DNA from: Candidatus Zhuqueibacterota bacterium
GTDB lineage: Bacteria > Zhuqueibacterota > Zhuqueibacteria > Residuimicrobiales > Krinioviventaceae
Assembly (NCBI GenBank): GCA_016928775.1
Contig: JAFGKD010000115.1
Coordinates: 1-59,890, forward strand
Direction: 5' to 3'
Length of the DNA stretch: 59,890 nt
Below are positions 36,633-46,300 of the stretch, one piece after another (the first letter of the stretch is position 1; each line of letters starts with the position of its first letter). The position numbers were made by a program, and so were the translations under genes. A model generated the notes under the pieces. That model made no database searches and was not told the DNA's origin. It was given only the letters and a program-made list of their open reading frames with translations.

Positions 36633-37901
36633 CTACGAGTTGCTGGCATGCCTCGTTTGCCCGCTCCCCTGAACAACAAACTTTTTTGTCGTCAATGATT
36701 CGAGTCCCATTGGGCCATAAGCGTGCAGCTTTGTTGTTGATATGCCGATTTCTGCGCCTAATCCCAATTCTCCACCATCCGAAAAGCGGGACGACGCATT
36801 CACCAGGACAACCGACGAGTTGACGCGACGTGTAAATTCTCGCGCGTGCGCATAATCCTTCGTCACAATAACTTCAGTGTGGTCTGATCCATAGGTGGCG
36901 ATGTGCTGAATGGCCCCGTCCAGGTCATTGACCACCCTGACAGCCAGTATCGGCGCCAGGAATTCCTCGTAAAAATCTTCTTCAGTTGCTGCCTTGGCAT
37001 GTGACACATACTGCAAAGTTCCTGGGCAGCCGCGAATCTCGACACCACGGTCGGTCAAGGCAGATTCCGCTCTTGGCAGGAATACAGAAGCGATATCGTT
37101 ATGCACCAGCAATGTTTCCAGCGCATTGCAGACACCTGGACGCGAACATTTGCCATCGATGAGTAAATTTATCGCCATGTCAATATCGGCATTGTCATCA
37201 ACATATTGATGGCACACCCCTTTGTAATGCTTGATGACCGGAATATGACTGTTTTCTGTGACAAAACGAATGAGTCCCTCTCCACCGCGCGGAATAACGA
37301 CATCGATTTCATCAGAAAATGCGAGCATCTCTGCAATAGCGGAGCGCTCCGTGGTTGGCACAAGGGTAATAGCGGCGATGGGAATTTTAAACGATTCCAG
37401 GACTTTGTGCAGAATACGCGCGATGGCGTGATTGGAAAAAAAAGCCTCGGAACCACCGCGTAAATAAACCGCGTTGCCGGCTTTGAGACACAATCCGGCG
37501 GCATCAGATGTGACATTTGGGCGCGATTCATAAATCATCCCAATAACACCCAGCGGGATTCGCCTGTAAGACACTTCAAGACCATTGGGTCGTCTCCATG
37601 TTTCCGTGATCGCTCCAACCGGATCTGCGAGCGCGGCGATATCGCGCAACGCATTCGCCATTTTTGCGATTCGGGGTGAATCCAGAACAAGCCGATCAAT
37701 CATCGCATCGGAGAGGCCATTTTTTTGTGCGTTTTGCACGTCCTTTATATTTTCTTCAATGATGCTCTGTTCTGCAACGACAAGATGGTCAGCCATTGCG
37801 AGCAACAAGGCATTTTTATCATTTGAGCTCAACTGCGCAACAACTTTGGACGCTGCTTTGCAGCGTCTTGCGAGATCCTTTAAAAGAGTGCTTTCAGACA
37901 T
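36633..37901 (-). CDS. proA: Gamma-glutamyl phosphate reductase
   Basis: 422 residues from the ATG at 37901 (GGGAG upstream); the length is usual (~415-420). Conserved blocks: SNDKNALLLAMADHL, LGVIGMIYESRPNVTSDAAG, LCLKAGNAVYLRGGSEAFFS, VIPRGGEGLIRFV, the catalytic Cys in NLLIDGKCSRPGVCNALETLLV, and the C-terminal VVLVNASSRFSDGGELGLGAEIGIST. It reduces glutamyl-5-phosphate with NADPH to the semialdehyde, the second step of proline synthesis. It follows proB by 41 bases on the same strand, so the pair forms an operon; proC is not in the window. Confidence 0.97.
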   Translation of the reverse strand: MSESTLLKDLARRCKAASKVVAQLSSNDKNALLLAMADHLVVAEQSIIEENIKDVQNAQKNGLSDAMIDRLVLDSPRIAKMANALRDIAALADPVGAITETWRRPNGLEVSYRRIPLGVIGMIYESRPNVTSDAAGLCLKAGNAVYLRGGSEAFFSNHAIARILHKVLESFKIPIAAITLVPTTERSAIAEMLAFSDEIDVVIPRGGEGLIRFVTENSHIPVIKHYKGVCHQYVDDNADIDMAINLLIDGKCSRPGVCNALETLLVHNDIASVFLPRAESALTDRGVEIRGCPGTLQYVSHAKAATEEDFYEEFLAPILAVRVVNDLDGAIQHIATYGSDHTEVIVTKDYAHAREFTRRVNSSVVLVNASSRFSDGGELGLGAEIGISTTKLHAYGPMGLESLTTKKFVVQGSGQTRHASNS

Positions 37902-37942
37902 AATCGCTCCCGAGATATTTTCAAACACAAATTTTCAAAACG

Positions 37943-39064
37943 CTACATCAGGACCAGATCATCCCGATGGATCACCTCATCGCGATGGAAATAACCGAGG
38001 ATGGATTCGATCTCTGTACTTTTTTTACCCTTGATTTTATCCAGGTCGCCGGAATCATATTGGCAGATGCCGCGGGCGATAATTTGATTCCCGGATTGCA
38101 AGGTGACGGCGTCGCCCTGTTTGAAGCGACCCTCGATGGATAAAATGCCGGAGGGCAGGAGAGAGGCACCTTTGTCACGTACCGCTTTTCGCGCGCCAGC
38201 ATCAATATAAATGATCCCTTTGCTTTTCAAGGCATGCAATATCCAGTGCTTTTTGGCGGTGATGGGCGATGCGTTTTGGCAAAAAAGGGTTCCGGGCACG
38301 ATTCCATCCAAAAGATATTGATAGCTCAAGCGACGCGATCCATTAAACACGACCGTTGTTATACCGCGGGCGGTCGCTTTTTCGGCCGCCTGAATTTTTG
38401 TCACCATGCCACCAATTGCATAGAGGCTGCCTCGACCACCCGCCAGGTCATAAATTGCCTGAGTAATTTTATTAACTTGCGGGATAAAGTGTGCCCCGGT
38501 ATTGATCCGTGGATCCGCGTCGAACAGGCCATCGACATCGGAACAAATGAACAATATATCCGCCTCGGCCAAAGCCGCAACATGGGCGGCCAGATTATCG
38601 TTATCGCCTACCTTGATCTCGTCTACAACAACGGTATCATTTTCATTGACAATAGGCAGGGTCTTTTGTGCCAAAAGCTCGAGGATTGTGTTCCTGGCGT
38701 TGACAAATCGCTGTCGCTCATTGATGCCCTGATAGGTGAGAAGAAGCTGGGCGCATGGGAAATCAAAATATTTGCTCCAGTGCGCCATGAGTAACGGTTG
38801 ACCAATTGCGGCCATGGCCTGCTTTTCCGGCATGGATAATTGACGCTTTGCCAGGGCTGGTTGTCGCGAAATGCCGGCGGCAACAGCGCCGGATGTGACT
38901 AAAATCATTTCTTTGCCGCGATTGCGGCACTCGGTGATGAATCCGGCGATATCGAGCGTATAAGTGTTGCTCAAAAATTTGCCCTCGGGCGCAACCAGGG
39001 CGCTGCCAACTTTGATGACGGCGCGTTTCCATTCCGGAAGCTCTATGTGAGTAAAATGTTTCAT
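37943..39064 (-). CDS. proB: Glutamate 5-kinase with PUA domain
   Basis: 373 residues. Amino-acid kinase domain (residues ~12-260): RAVIKVGSALVAP, MILVTSGAVAAGI, LPIVNENDTVVVDEIKVGDN, DNLAAHVAALAEADILFICS, GGMVTKIQAAEKATARGI. C-terminal PUA domain (~275-360): GIIYIDAGARKAVRDKGASL, LPSGILSIEGRFKQGDAV. It phosphorylates glutamate on the gamma carboxyl, the committed step of proline synthesis, normally feedback-inhibited by proline. The start has no clear ribosome site. First gene of the proB-proA operon; divergent from the 39252 gene. Confidence 0.97.
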   Translation of the reverse strand: MKHFTHIELPEWKRAVIKVGSALVAPEGKFLSNTYTLDIAGFITECRNRGKEMILVTSGAVAAGISRQPALAKRQLSMPEKQAMAAIGQPLLMAHWSKYFDFPCAQLLLTYQGINERQRFVNARNTILELLAQKTLPIVNENDTVVVDEIKVGDNDNLAAHVAALAEADILFICSDVDGLFDADPRINTGAHFIPQVNKITQAIYDLAGGRGSLYAIGGMVTKIQAAEKATARGITTVVFNGSRRLSYQYLLDGIVPGTLFCQNASPITAKKHWILHALKSKGIIYIDAGARKAVRDKGASLLPSGILSIEGRFKQGDAVTLQSGNQIIARGICQYDSGDLDKIKGKKSTEIESILGYFHRDEVIHRDDLVLM

Positions 39065-39251
39065 ACTAACAAATTTAATGAAAATTTAACAAAAAGCGAA
39101 CATTTTGAAAAATGTGCTAAATCACTGGCTGATTCAATGTGATGACACAATAAATGGCTTGATCGCAAATTCAGAAAAAGCTATATTTGAGAGAAAAATC
39201 TCAGTCTCTGATAGCAAGAAACTTGTAAATGAAATAATCGGAGAAGAATTT

Positions 39252-39725
39252 ATGAAGTATCTAATAATCGCCTGTCTATTCTTTTTTTCGTGCATGCAAT
39301 TGTTAGCCGCCGAGGGCGGTCTCGTGAGTAATGTTGGCTTTGAACAGGAAGACGAGTTGATAAAAATTCACTATGACTTGGGCGGATCCAATAAAACCTA
39401 CAAAGTCGTGCTGTCTTTTTCGACCGCAAACAACACCGATTATCATTACAAGCCGAAATCGATCACCGGCGATATCGGCAAAGTAACAGCCGGCCAGGGC
39501 AAAGAAATCAATTGGGCGTACAAGCAGGAATTTCCTCAAGGCTTAAACGTTGAGGAGCTGATATTCACCGTAACAGCGGAATCTTATAAAAATAATATGC
39601 TCTATTACCTCGTGGGCGGCGGTGCGGCAGTATTGGGCATTGTCGCTATTATTGTTACATATAACAAGGACGGAGCATCTCATGCCACAGGCTCCCTTGC
39701 TTTTGATCTACCCGGAGAGATGTAG
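39252..39725 (+). CDS. Small exported protein with C-terminal membrane anchor
   Basis: 157 residues from the ATG at 39252, chosen because GGAGAAG lies eight bases upstream and a signal peptide follows (YLIIACLFFFSCMQLLAAE). The frame is open to 39105 but that segment is not signal-like. The body is a single beta-rich module (EDELIKIHYDLGGSNKTYKVVLSF, KEINWAYKQEFPQGLNVEELIFTV), similar in pattern to modules in FCB exported proteins that precede FISUMP lipoproteins. Residues ~118-140 (LYYLVGGGAAVLGIVAIIVTY) form a membrane segment. The stop is nine bases before the FISUMP gene, so the two act together; function unknown. Confidence 0.75.
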   Translation: MKYLIIACLFFFSCMQLLAAEGGLVSNVGFEQEDELIKIHYDLGGSNKTYKVVLSFSTANNTDYHYKPKSITGDIGKVTAGQGKEINWAYKQEFPQGLNVEELIFTVTAESYKNNMLYYLVGGGAAVLGIVAIIVTYNKDGASHATGSLAFDLPGEM

Positions 39726-39734
39726 GAGAAACAG

Positions 39735-40784
39735 ATGAAATACAAAAATTACATTCCTTTGCTCGTTTTTGGGAGTGCGCTTTTATTAACATGCAGCATA
39801 TTCGAACCCAATGTTCAATCCAGCGGCAGTATTGCCATTCGTTTTGCATCGCAGGAACAAGAGAGCCTGGCCAAAGAGCTGCAATCGGAGGAAGTGCTGA
39901 CCAGCGTACGCTGCGTGCTCAAAAGAGACGATCAAACCATTCATGACAGAATATATTACAAAGCCGGCACGTTTTTTCATATTGAGATTGTAAACTTGGA
40001 GCCAGCAGAAAATTATGCGGTACGGCTTTATGGAAGAAACAAGCTCGGTTGTGCTATCGGCAGTGCCCAAAAAGATGAGATTCGAGTCATTCCGGACCAA
40101 GTCACATCAGTAGAGCTGGCATGGCAACAAAATCTCGAACTTGGCACGGTTACCGATATTGATGGCAACGTATACGTAACGGTTGAAATCGGTGGCCAGT
40201 GGTGGATGGGCGAAAACCTCATTGTGACGCATTATCGAAATGGTGAATCCATTCCTGAGGTCACCAATGCGCAAGACTGGTTTGAAATGAGAAGCGGTGC
40301 ATGGTGCACCTATGATAATGATCCGGATAACATGGATACCTATGGGCTGCTCTATAACTGGTATGCCATAAACGACATCAACAAGCTTGCCCCGGAAGGC
40401 TGGCATATACCGACGGAAGCCGAATGGCAACGACTGGAAATGGATCTCGGCATGAGTCCTTCGATGTTGGAGTATTGGGGATTTCGTGGTACTGACCAAG
40501 GTGATAAAATGAAATCCATTGGAAACCTTGAAGCCGGAACTGGGTTATGGACGTCGGACAACATCAGCGCCACGAATGAAAGCTGTTTCTCTGTCGTACC
40601 AAGCGGTTGGCGTATCTATAATGGTGTGTATTATGGTATTAACTATGGCGCGACTTTTTGGTCTGCATCGGAATACGATAACCGACGCGCCTGGAGTCGG
40701 ACGATGAACAGTCAGTTTTCCCAAGTGCTCCGCAGCTACGGCTTTAAGGAACGTGGCTTTTCAGTGCGCTGCGTCAAAGACTGA
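39735..40784 (+). CDS. FISUMP-domain lipoprotein
   Basis: 349 residues. Lipobox at ~18-22 (ALLLTCS). Residues ~30-135 form a transthyretin- or Ig-like module. Residues ~138-348 carry the Fibrobacter succinogenes major paralogous domain: VTDIDGNVYVTVEIGGQWWM, GENLIVTHYRNGE, YGLLYNWYAIND, LAPEGWHIPTEAEWQRLE, NYGATFWSASEYDN and the end GFSVRCVKD. The domain is abundant in FCB genomes; role unknown, possibly surface adhesion. AGGAG precedes the ATG. Cotranscribed with the 39252 gene. Confidence 0.9.
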   Translation: MKYKNYIPLLVFGSALLLTCSIFEPNVQSSGSIAIRFASQEQESLAKELQSEEVLTSVRCVLKRDDQTIHDRIYYKAGTFFHIEIVNLEPAENYAVRLYGRNKLGCAIGSAQKDEIRVIPDQVTSVELAWQQNLELGTVTDIDGNVYVTVEIGGQWWMGENLIVTHYRNGESIPEVTNAQDWFEMRSGAWCTYDNDPDNMDTYGLLYNWYAINDINKLAPEGWHIPTEAEWQRLEMDLGMSPSMLEYWGFRGTDQGDKMKSIGNLEAGTGLWTSDNISATNESCFSVVPSGWRIYNGVYYGINYGATFWSASEYDNRRAWSRTMNSQFSQVLRSYGFKERGFSVRCVKD

Positions 40785-41019
40785 TCAAAGCCAGCACGGG
40801 GGTGAAATCTTCTTTTAGATGATATTCGCATAGGATGCCAGGTATCTCATAAGCACATCACTGAAAATCACGTGTTCAGGCGCAGTTCGATCTGCTACAG
40901 TGTCTTTGATAATCGGTCGAGTTTAGGACAAATGAAAATATTGATTAAATTAGGACACGTTCAACAGGTTTATTTACGCAGAATCCGCAAAAAGCCACTT
41001 GACTATTTGGTTTTAAAAG

Positions 41020-43206
41020 ATGGTATCAAACACTCCCCAAGCTTTCTTAAAGTCAACATTCGGTTACAGTGACTTTCGTCCGCTGCAGAAAGAAGTCATT
41101 GAGAACGTTCTCGCCAGACATGATACGCTTGTCATCATGCCGACCGGCGGGGGCAAATCTATCTGCTATCAAATTCCAGCGTTGATCTTTTCGGGATTGA
41201 CTATCGTGGTCTCGCCGCTGATCTCTTTGATGAAAGATCAGGTTGAGCAGCTCCAGGATGTTGGCGTATCAGCCGAATTTTTGAACAGTTCGCTCACTTT
41301 GGCAGAGTATAATCGTATTGCCGACCAGGTGCGTGCCGGTTCCATCAAATTGCTCTACGTGGCGCCGGAGGGATTGCTGACGCCACGTATGTTCGATCTG
41401 CTCAAAACACAACAGATAGATTGTCTAACGATTGATGAAGCGCATTGTATCTCGGAATGGGGGCACGATTTCCGGCCGGAATACCGCCAGTTAGCGGCGG
41501 TGCGAGGCAAATTTCCCGATGCTGTGTGTATCGCACTGACAGCGACGGCCACGCCGCGAGTGCGACAGGATATCATGCAGTCTCTCAATTTTGACAAATC
41601 CAATGAATTTATCGCCAGTTTTAATCGAGAGAACCTCTACCTGGAAGTGGTTCAAAAAAGTGATCCAGCCCGACAAACGATTCAATTTCTCGAACAACAC
41701 CGCGATCAATCCGGCATCATTTATTGCTTCTCAAGACGCCAGGTCGATGAATTGGCAGCCTATCTTGCCGCCCATAATTATTCGGTGCTGCCGTATCATG
41801 CCGGCTTGTCGGATGAGGAGCGCAAAAAAAATCAAGAGTTGTTCATTCGTGATGACGTGCAAATCATTGTTGCTACCATTGCTTTTGGTATGGGCATCAA
41901 CAAACCCAATGTACGATTTGTCATTCATTTTGATCTCCCCAAAAACATCGAATCCTATTATCAGGAAATTGGCCGCGCCGGTCGCGATGGCTTGCCGGCT
42001 GATTGTTTATTGTTGTTCAGCTATGGCGATTTGCAAAAAATCCGCTACTTTATCGATCAAAAAGAGGACGAACAGGAGCGTCGAAATGCCCGGCACCATT
42101 TGGATGCATTGGTTCGTTATGCTGAATCGGACGCTTGTCGACGCGCGCCGCTGCTCACCTATTTTGGTGAGCATTATACACAATCAAGCTGCGATATGTG
42201 CGATAATTGTCTCCAGGAGCAGGCACAAACCGTTGACATTACTATCGCCGCGCAAAAGTTTTTGTCATGCGTGAAACGCACCAGAGAGATTTTTGGCGCC
42301 AATCATATCATTGATGTCCTGCGGGGATCCGAAAATAAAAAGGTACTGGATTTTGGTCATCATCACTTGTCGACGTACGCCATTGGCCGCGAATACTCCA
42401 AGGAAGAATGGCTCTTCCTGGCGCGTCAATTCATTTCACAGGATTTATTGGTCAGGGACGTCGATCACGGCAGTCTCAAGATTACCGAAAAAGGTACCGC
42501 TGTTCTCTTTGATAATGCAAAAGTATACGGCAGACTTGAAACCGTACAGACGGCGAGTCACGTAACTACGAATTTGCGCCATGATCCCAGGCTGTTTGAG
42601 ATCCTTCGAGCAAAACGTAAGGAGATTGCGGATCGACAGAATGTGCCACCGTATGTCATTTTTTCTGATCGATCACTTGTCGAGATGGCGACTTTTTTCC
42701 CACAAAGTCGTGAACGCTTTCTTGCGATCAGCGGCGTTGGCCTCAGCAAACTGAATCGCTACGGCAGCATCTTTTTACGTTTGATTCAAGGCTATTGTGA
42801 AGAAAATCAGATCGAAGAAAAACGGAAATCAATGCAATTATCAATGGCGCAAATCAAACCCCTTCACAAAAGACGATTTCAAGAAGTGGGGGAAGCGTTT
42901 TGTGCCGGCAAATCGGTTGGCGAGATTGCGGGGGAGCTGAATATAAAAAAAACAACAGTGATTCGGCATCTCTTTGACTATGTGAAAAATGGCAACAGCC
43001 TCCCGGCTGATCAACTGCTTGTTGATATAGAAAGTGCACCCGAGCAGCACAAAGAAGTGTTTGAGGTTTTTCACCGACTAGGCACAGAATTTCTGTCCCC
43101 GGTGCACGATGCTCTCAACGGACGAGTTACGTATGACGATTTACATCTCTTGCGAATTTATCTTTTGTGCCAAAAGGCGCAGAAATCTAAAAGCCATGAT
43201 GCATAA
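41020..43206 (+). CDS. recQ: RecQ-family ATP-dependent DNA helicase
   Basis: 728 residues. Helicase domain: LVIMPTGGGKSICYQIPAL (Walker A), VVSPLISLMKDQVEQL, LTIDEAHCISEWGHDFRPEY (DEAH box and the aromatic-rich loop), ATPRVRQDI, IIYCFSRRQVDELAAYL and YYQEIGRAGRDGLPADCLLL (motif VI). The RQC zinc site is present (CRR...CDMCDNC), then the winged helix, then an HRDC domain (LRAKRKEIADRQNVPPYVIF). The C-terminal ~140 residues add a helix-turn-helix (GEIAGELNIKKTTVIRHLFDYV), as in RecQ of Bacteroidota. It unwinds DNA in recombination repair. The ribosome site is weak. Free-standing gene. Confidence 0.95.
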   Translation: MVSNTPQAFLKSTFGYSDFRPLQKEVIENVLARHDTLVIMPTGGGKSICYQIPALIFSGLTIVVSPLISLMKDQVEQLQDVGVSAEFLNSSLTLAEYNRIADQVRAGSIKLLYVAPEGLLTPRMFDLLKTQQIDCLTIDEAHCISEWGHDFRPEYRQLAAVRGKFPDAVCIALTATATPRVRQDIMQSLNFDKSNEFIASFNRENLYLEVVQKSDPARQTIQFLEQHRDQSGIIYCFSRRQVDELAAYLAAHNYSVLPYHAGLSDEERKKNQELFIRDDVQIIVATIAFGMGINKPNVRFVIHFDLPKNIESYYQEIGRAGRDGLPADCLLLFSYGDLQKIRYFIDQKEDEQERRNARHHLDALVRYAESDACRRAPLLTYFGEHYTQSSCDMCDNCLQEQAQTVDITIAAQKFLSCVKRTREIFGANHIIDVLRGSENKKVLDFGHHHLSTYAIGREYSKEEWLFLARQFISQDLLVRDVDHGSLKITEKGTAVLFDNAKVYGRLETVQTASHVTTNLRHDPRLFEILRAKRKEIADRQNVPPYVIFSDRSLVEMATFFPQSRERFLAISGVGLSKLNRYGSIFLRLIQGYCEENQIEEKRKSMQLSMAQIKPLHKRRFQEVGEAFCAGKSVGEIAGELNIKKTTVIRHLFDYVKNGNSLPADQLLVDIESAPEQHKEVFEVFHRLGTEFLSPVHDALNGRVTYDDLHLLRIYLLCQKAQKSKSHDA

Positions 43207-43289
43207 CGTGTGCAAACAAGGTAATACTGAACATCGTCAACATATATTTTCAACTTTATGCTAACATTCATCATAATGTGGAGCAAAGT

Positions 43290-43799
43290 ATGGTCACGAA
43301 AAGTCTCATTGGGATAGCCAGTGTGTTTTTATGGCTTGTTGTATTTTTACCTGGCTTGACGATTAGTTCAATGCCATATCGCGCAGCCTTGCAGCAATCG
43401 ATCACTTTCGAAAACTTGTTCATGACACTCCTCACTTATACTGTCACCAACGTGGCCATTCTATGCTGCATTGCCGGCATGATTGGTGCGATGACCAGAG
43501 ATATGTACGAACGGGTAACTGAGCGACGTGCTGACAAAAGCTCGGCAAGAGCAAAAAAAAGCGCGGGATTAGTAATTGCCGGTGTCTTGAGAAGCTTTCT
43601 CATCTACATCTTGTTTCTATCCGGTGTCTATCTGGCTACCAACGCACCTTTTGAAAATACAACGCCACAGCAATACGTTCGGGTTGCGGGACTCATTTCG
43701 GTATTTGCCTTTTTGGTAGGGTACGATCCCAAACTGTTCACCAAAATAGTCGATTCGTTCGCATCAACCGTTCCGCAAAGCCGAGATAAAAGATCGTAG
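43290..43799 (+). CDS. Four-helix membrane protein
   Basis: 169 residues from the ATG at 43290 (GGAG eight bases upstream; the frame opens at a GTG at 43278). Hydrophobic segments: SLIGIASVFLWLVVFLPGLT, MTLLTYTVTNVAILCCIAGMIG, LVIAGVLRSFLIYILFLSGV and VRVAGLISVFAFLVGYD, with a charged cytoplasmic loop between two and three (MYERVTERRADKSSARAKKS). No family recognised. It sits between recQ and a serine hydrolase gene on the same strand; nothing shows that they work together. Confidence 0.65.
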   Translation: MVTKSLIGIASVFLWLVVFLPGLTISSMPYRAALQQSITFENLFMTLLTYTVTNVAILCCIAGMIGAMTRDMYERVTERRADKSSARAKKSAGLVIAGVLRSFLIYILFLSGVYLATNAPFENTTPQQYVRVAGLISVFAFLVGYDPKLFTKIVDSFASTVPQSRDKRS

Positions 43800-43859
43800 G
43801 GTGATATTTTTGTGCATTTTGAGGCTATTGCTTGTTGAAATCAACTCGGGAGAGAAATC

Positions 43860-45275
43860 ATGCGACGTTGGATTAAAATTATGTTGGCTGTTCTTTTAGT
43901 TCTTTTTGTTTTTGTAATTGGTCTGGTTATCTGGTACCTGAGCAAAGCGATTCCGATCGGCACCGGCTATACTGCCAAGTATTTGTGTTCAAGTACTTTT
44001 CTTTCGCTGCGCAATCCCAATATTGTGTTTGCAGAAGATGTCAAGCCGGTCAATCCGTTAGCGAGATTTATCACCTGGGAGCTTGATATGCAGGAAAAAA
44101 CGGTTGTCGCATCCGCCTTTGGTATCAGCGCCAAGGCGGTGTATCGCGACGGCTGTGGCTGCACCTTGATCAACGGTGTCTCTGAAGAAGACCTTTACAC
44201 ACAATCATTTTTCCGGCTGGAAAAACCGCACACCACGCCGCATGATGTAACGATTCCCTGGCCAGCGGGGGATAAGGCATCTATTAATCCAGCCAGTATC
44301 GGACTGGCTTTTGCGCCGATCGAGCGGGCTCTGGACTATGCGTTTTCAGAACCGTCGCCTGATCAGCCGCGCCGAACGCGCGCCGTGCTCGTCGTTTACG
44401 ATGGCCAGCTCATTGCTGAACGCTACGCCGCTGATTTCAGTTGGCAAACACCGATTTTGGGCTGGTCCATGACCAAAAGTGTCACCAATGCGCTCGTTGG
44501 TGTGCTGGTGCAAAAAGGACTGTTGAATATTTACGATCCGGCAGCGGTGCCGGAGTGGCAGAATCCCGGAGACCCTCGGCGTGACATCACCCTGGATCAG
44601 TTGTTGCGCATGAGCAGCGGTCTGACCTTTCAGGAAATCTATCAGCCGCTTTTTGATGCGACGAACATGCTGTATGGCGCGGCGGACTTTGCGGCGTTTG
44701 CGGCCGCCAAACCACTCATTCATCCACGCGATTCGGTCTGGAGTTACTCGAGCGGCACGGCCAATATCATCGCCCGAATTGTGCGGCAGCGTGCCGAAAC
44801 ATTGTACGAGAATTATTATGATTTTTTACGGCACGATTTTTTTGAAAAGATCGGCATGACTACAGCAGTGATCGAGCCCGATCCGTCAGGCACTTTTGTC
44901 GGATCGTCCTACTGTTTTGCTACGCCACGCGACTGGGCGCGATTTGGTCTACTCTACCTGCAGGATGGTTTCTGGAACGGCGAACGAATTTTGCCGGAAG
45001 GCTGGGTGCGCTACTCGGCCACGCCAACGGCAAAAGCGTCCATGGGCGAGTATGGCGCGCTATTTTGGCTGAACGCCGGCGCGCCGGATAATCCGGCTTT
45101 TCGTAAATGGCCGGATGCACCGCAAGATATGTTAGTGGCGCAAGGGTACCAGGAGCAACGTCTGATGATCATTCCGTCGAAAAAATTGCTCGTCGTCCGC
45201 TTTGGCGCCACCTCGGATCGTGATGCCTGGGATTCGAACGAATTTCTAAAGCTGCTCTTGCCAGCATTTCCATGA
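43860..45275 (+). CDS. Membrane-anchored serine hydrolase of the beta-lactamase / 6-aminohexanoate-dimer hydrolase type
   Basis: 471 residues. An N-terminal membrane helix (IMLAVLLVLFVFVIGLVIWYL) anchors a periplasmic domain. Catalytic motifs: SMTK in ILGWSMTKSVTNALVGVLVQ and YSSG in WSYSSGTANIIARI (Tyr-Ser-x). Downstream blocks fit the amidase/esterase branch: GTFVGSSYCFATPRDWARFGLLYLQDG, LPEGWVRYSATP, then GYQEQRLMIIPSKKLLVVRF, where GYxxQ replaces the KTG or HxG motif of beta-lactamases. Likely role: esterase or amidase on the cell envelope; resistance to beta-lactams is not implied. GGGAG precedes the ATG. Confidence 0.85.
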   Translation: MRRWIKIMLAVLLVLFVFVIGLVIWYLSKAIPIGTGYTAKYLCSSTFLSLRNPNIVFAEDVKPVNPLARFITWELDMQEKTVVASAFGISAKAVYRDGCGCTLINGVSEEDLYTQSFFRLEKPHTTPHDVTIPWPAGDKASINPASIGLAFAPIERALDYAFSEPSPDQPRRTRAVLVVYDGQLIAERYAADFSWQTPILGWSMTKSVTNALVGVLVQKGLLNIYDPAAVPEWQNPGDPRRDITLDQLLRMSSGLTFQEIYQPLFDATNMLYGAADFAAFAAAKPLIHPRDSVWSYSSGTANIIARIVRQRAETLYENYYDFLRHDFFEKIGMTTAVIEPDPSGTFVGSSYCFATPRDWARFGLLYLQDGFWNGERILPEGWVRYSATPTAKASMGEYGALFWLNAGAPDNPAFRKWPDAPQDMLVAQGYQEQRLMIIPSKKLLVVRFGATSDRDAWDSNEFLKLLLPAFP

Positions 45276-45343
45276 ACCGGCTAATAGGTATCCAAGAGAA
45301 AAAAAGTTGTGAACATTGACTTTACGATAAGCAGCCCAAAAGG

Positions 45344-46162
45344 ATGATCTCGAATAAAGCAAAACATAAAGTGGCCTGCATCACTGGCGCCACCAGCGGC
45401 ATTGGCGCCGCATTTGCCAGGCAGTTTGCTGCGCGCGGCTATGACCTGCTGCTCACCGGCCGACGCCAGAGAAAAATTGAAGGATTAGCGCAAGAATTGC
45501 GGACAATGCACAAGATCAATGTATCCATTAAAATTCTGGATTTTGTCGATGAAAAAGCTCTGGAAAATTTTGCCGCTCAAGTCCGAAATGTACAAAACCT
45601 TCACGTTCTCGTCAACAACGCCGGTTTTGGCGCCGAAGGCTCATTTCATCAGCAACACCTTGAAAATCACCTGGCGATGATTCGTGTTCACAACGACGCG
45701 ACGATCAGATTGTGTCACGCGGCGCTGCCGGGTATGCTGGAGAGGCATGAGGGTACGATCATCAACGTATCATCGGTACGGTCGTTTGTGCCATCGCCGG
45801 TCAGCGCCATGTACGCAGCCACTAAAGCTTTTGTCACCATGTTCACAGAATCACTGCATCTGGAATATGCCGATTCAGGTATCAGAGTCCAAGCGCTCTG
45901 TCCCGGATTGACCCGCACCGATTTCCACGAAAAAATGGGATTTGATACGGGCAAATTTTATCAGGACAAGGGCGTGCTTAAAGCTATGACTGCGGAAAAA
46001 GTAGTAGCCATATCTTTGCGTGACCTCGATAAAGGTAAAGTTGTTTGTCTGCCGGGATTAAGTAATAAATTATTATATCGTATCGCCCGGCTGTTGCCGG
46101 CAGGTGTGCTGTGTGTCTTTTCGCGGATTTCCAGCAAAAGAATCGAGTCTCTCAAGCGGTAA
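45344..46162 (+). CDS. Short-chain dehydrogenase/reductase
   Basis: 272 residues. Classical SDR: cofactor motif TGATSGIG (residues ~13-20) with LLLTGRRQRKIEGLAQEL, where the Arg-Arg after beta-2 favours NADP(H); NNAG at ~92-95; catalytic Ser, Tyr and Lys in INVSSVRSFVPSPVSAMYAATKAF; and LCPGLTRTDFHE. A hydrophobic C-terminal segment (LLYRIARLLPAGVLCVFSRI) may bind lipid or membrane. The substrate is unknown. The ATG immediately follows AAAAGG, an unusually short distance, but a stop codon directly upstream leaves no alternative. Confidence 0.88.
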   Translation: MISNKAKHKVACITGATSGIGAAFARQFAARGYDLLLTGRRQRKIEGLAQELRTMHKINVSIKILDFVDEKALENFAAQVRNVQNLHVLVNNAGFGAEGSFHQQHLENHLAMIRVHNDATIRLCHAALPGMLERHEGTIINVSSVRSFVPSPVSAMYAATKAFVTMFTESLHLEYADSGIRVQALCPGLTRTDFHEKMGFDTGKFYQDKGVLKAMTAEKVVAISLRDLDKGKVVCLPGLSNKLLYRIARLLPAGVLCVFSRISSKRIESLKR

Positions 46163-46245
46163 GGATCGAATCATTTTGCGCAAAACGCTGATGATTAATT
46201 TTTAAAACTTGGACACAATTTTTCAGGAACATGCCGATCAAACAC

Positions 46246-46253
46246 TATCTTTG
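46246..46253 (+). promoter_or_regulatory. Possible Bacteroidota-type -7 promoter element
   Basis: The octamer TATCTTTG matches the TAnnTTTG consensus that replaces the -10 box in Bacteroidota. It lies about 48 bases upstream of the ATG of the 1105-residue cargo gene. No clear -33 TTG element is found at the usual distance, and whether this organism uses such promoters is unknown. Confidence 0.25.
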
Positions 46254-46300
46254 TTCAAGTATCGTGATGAATACCCAGAATGAACAAAAAGGAGGAAAAA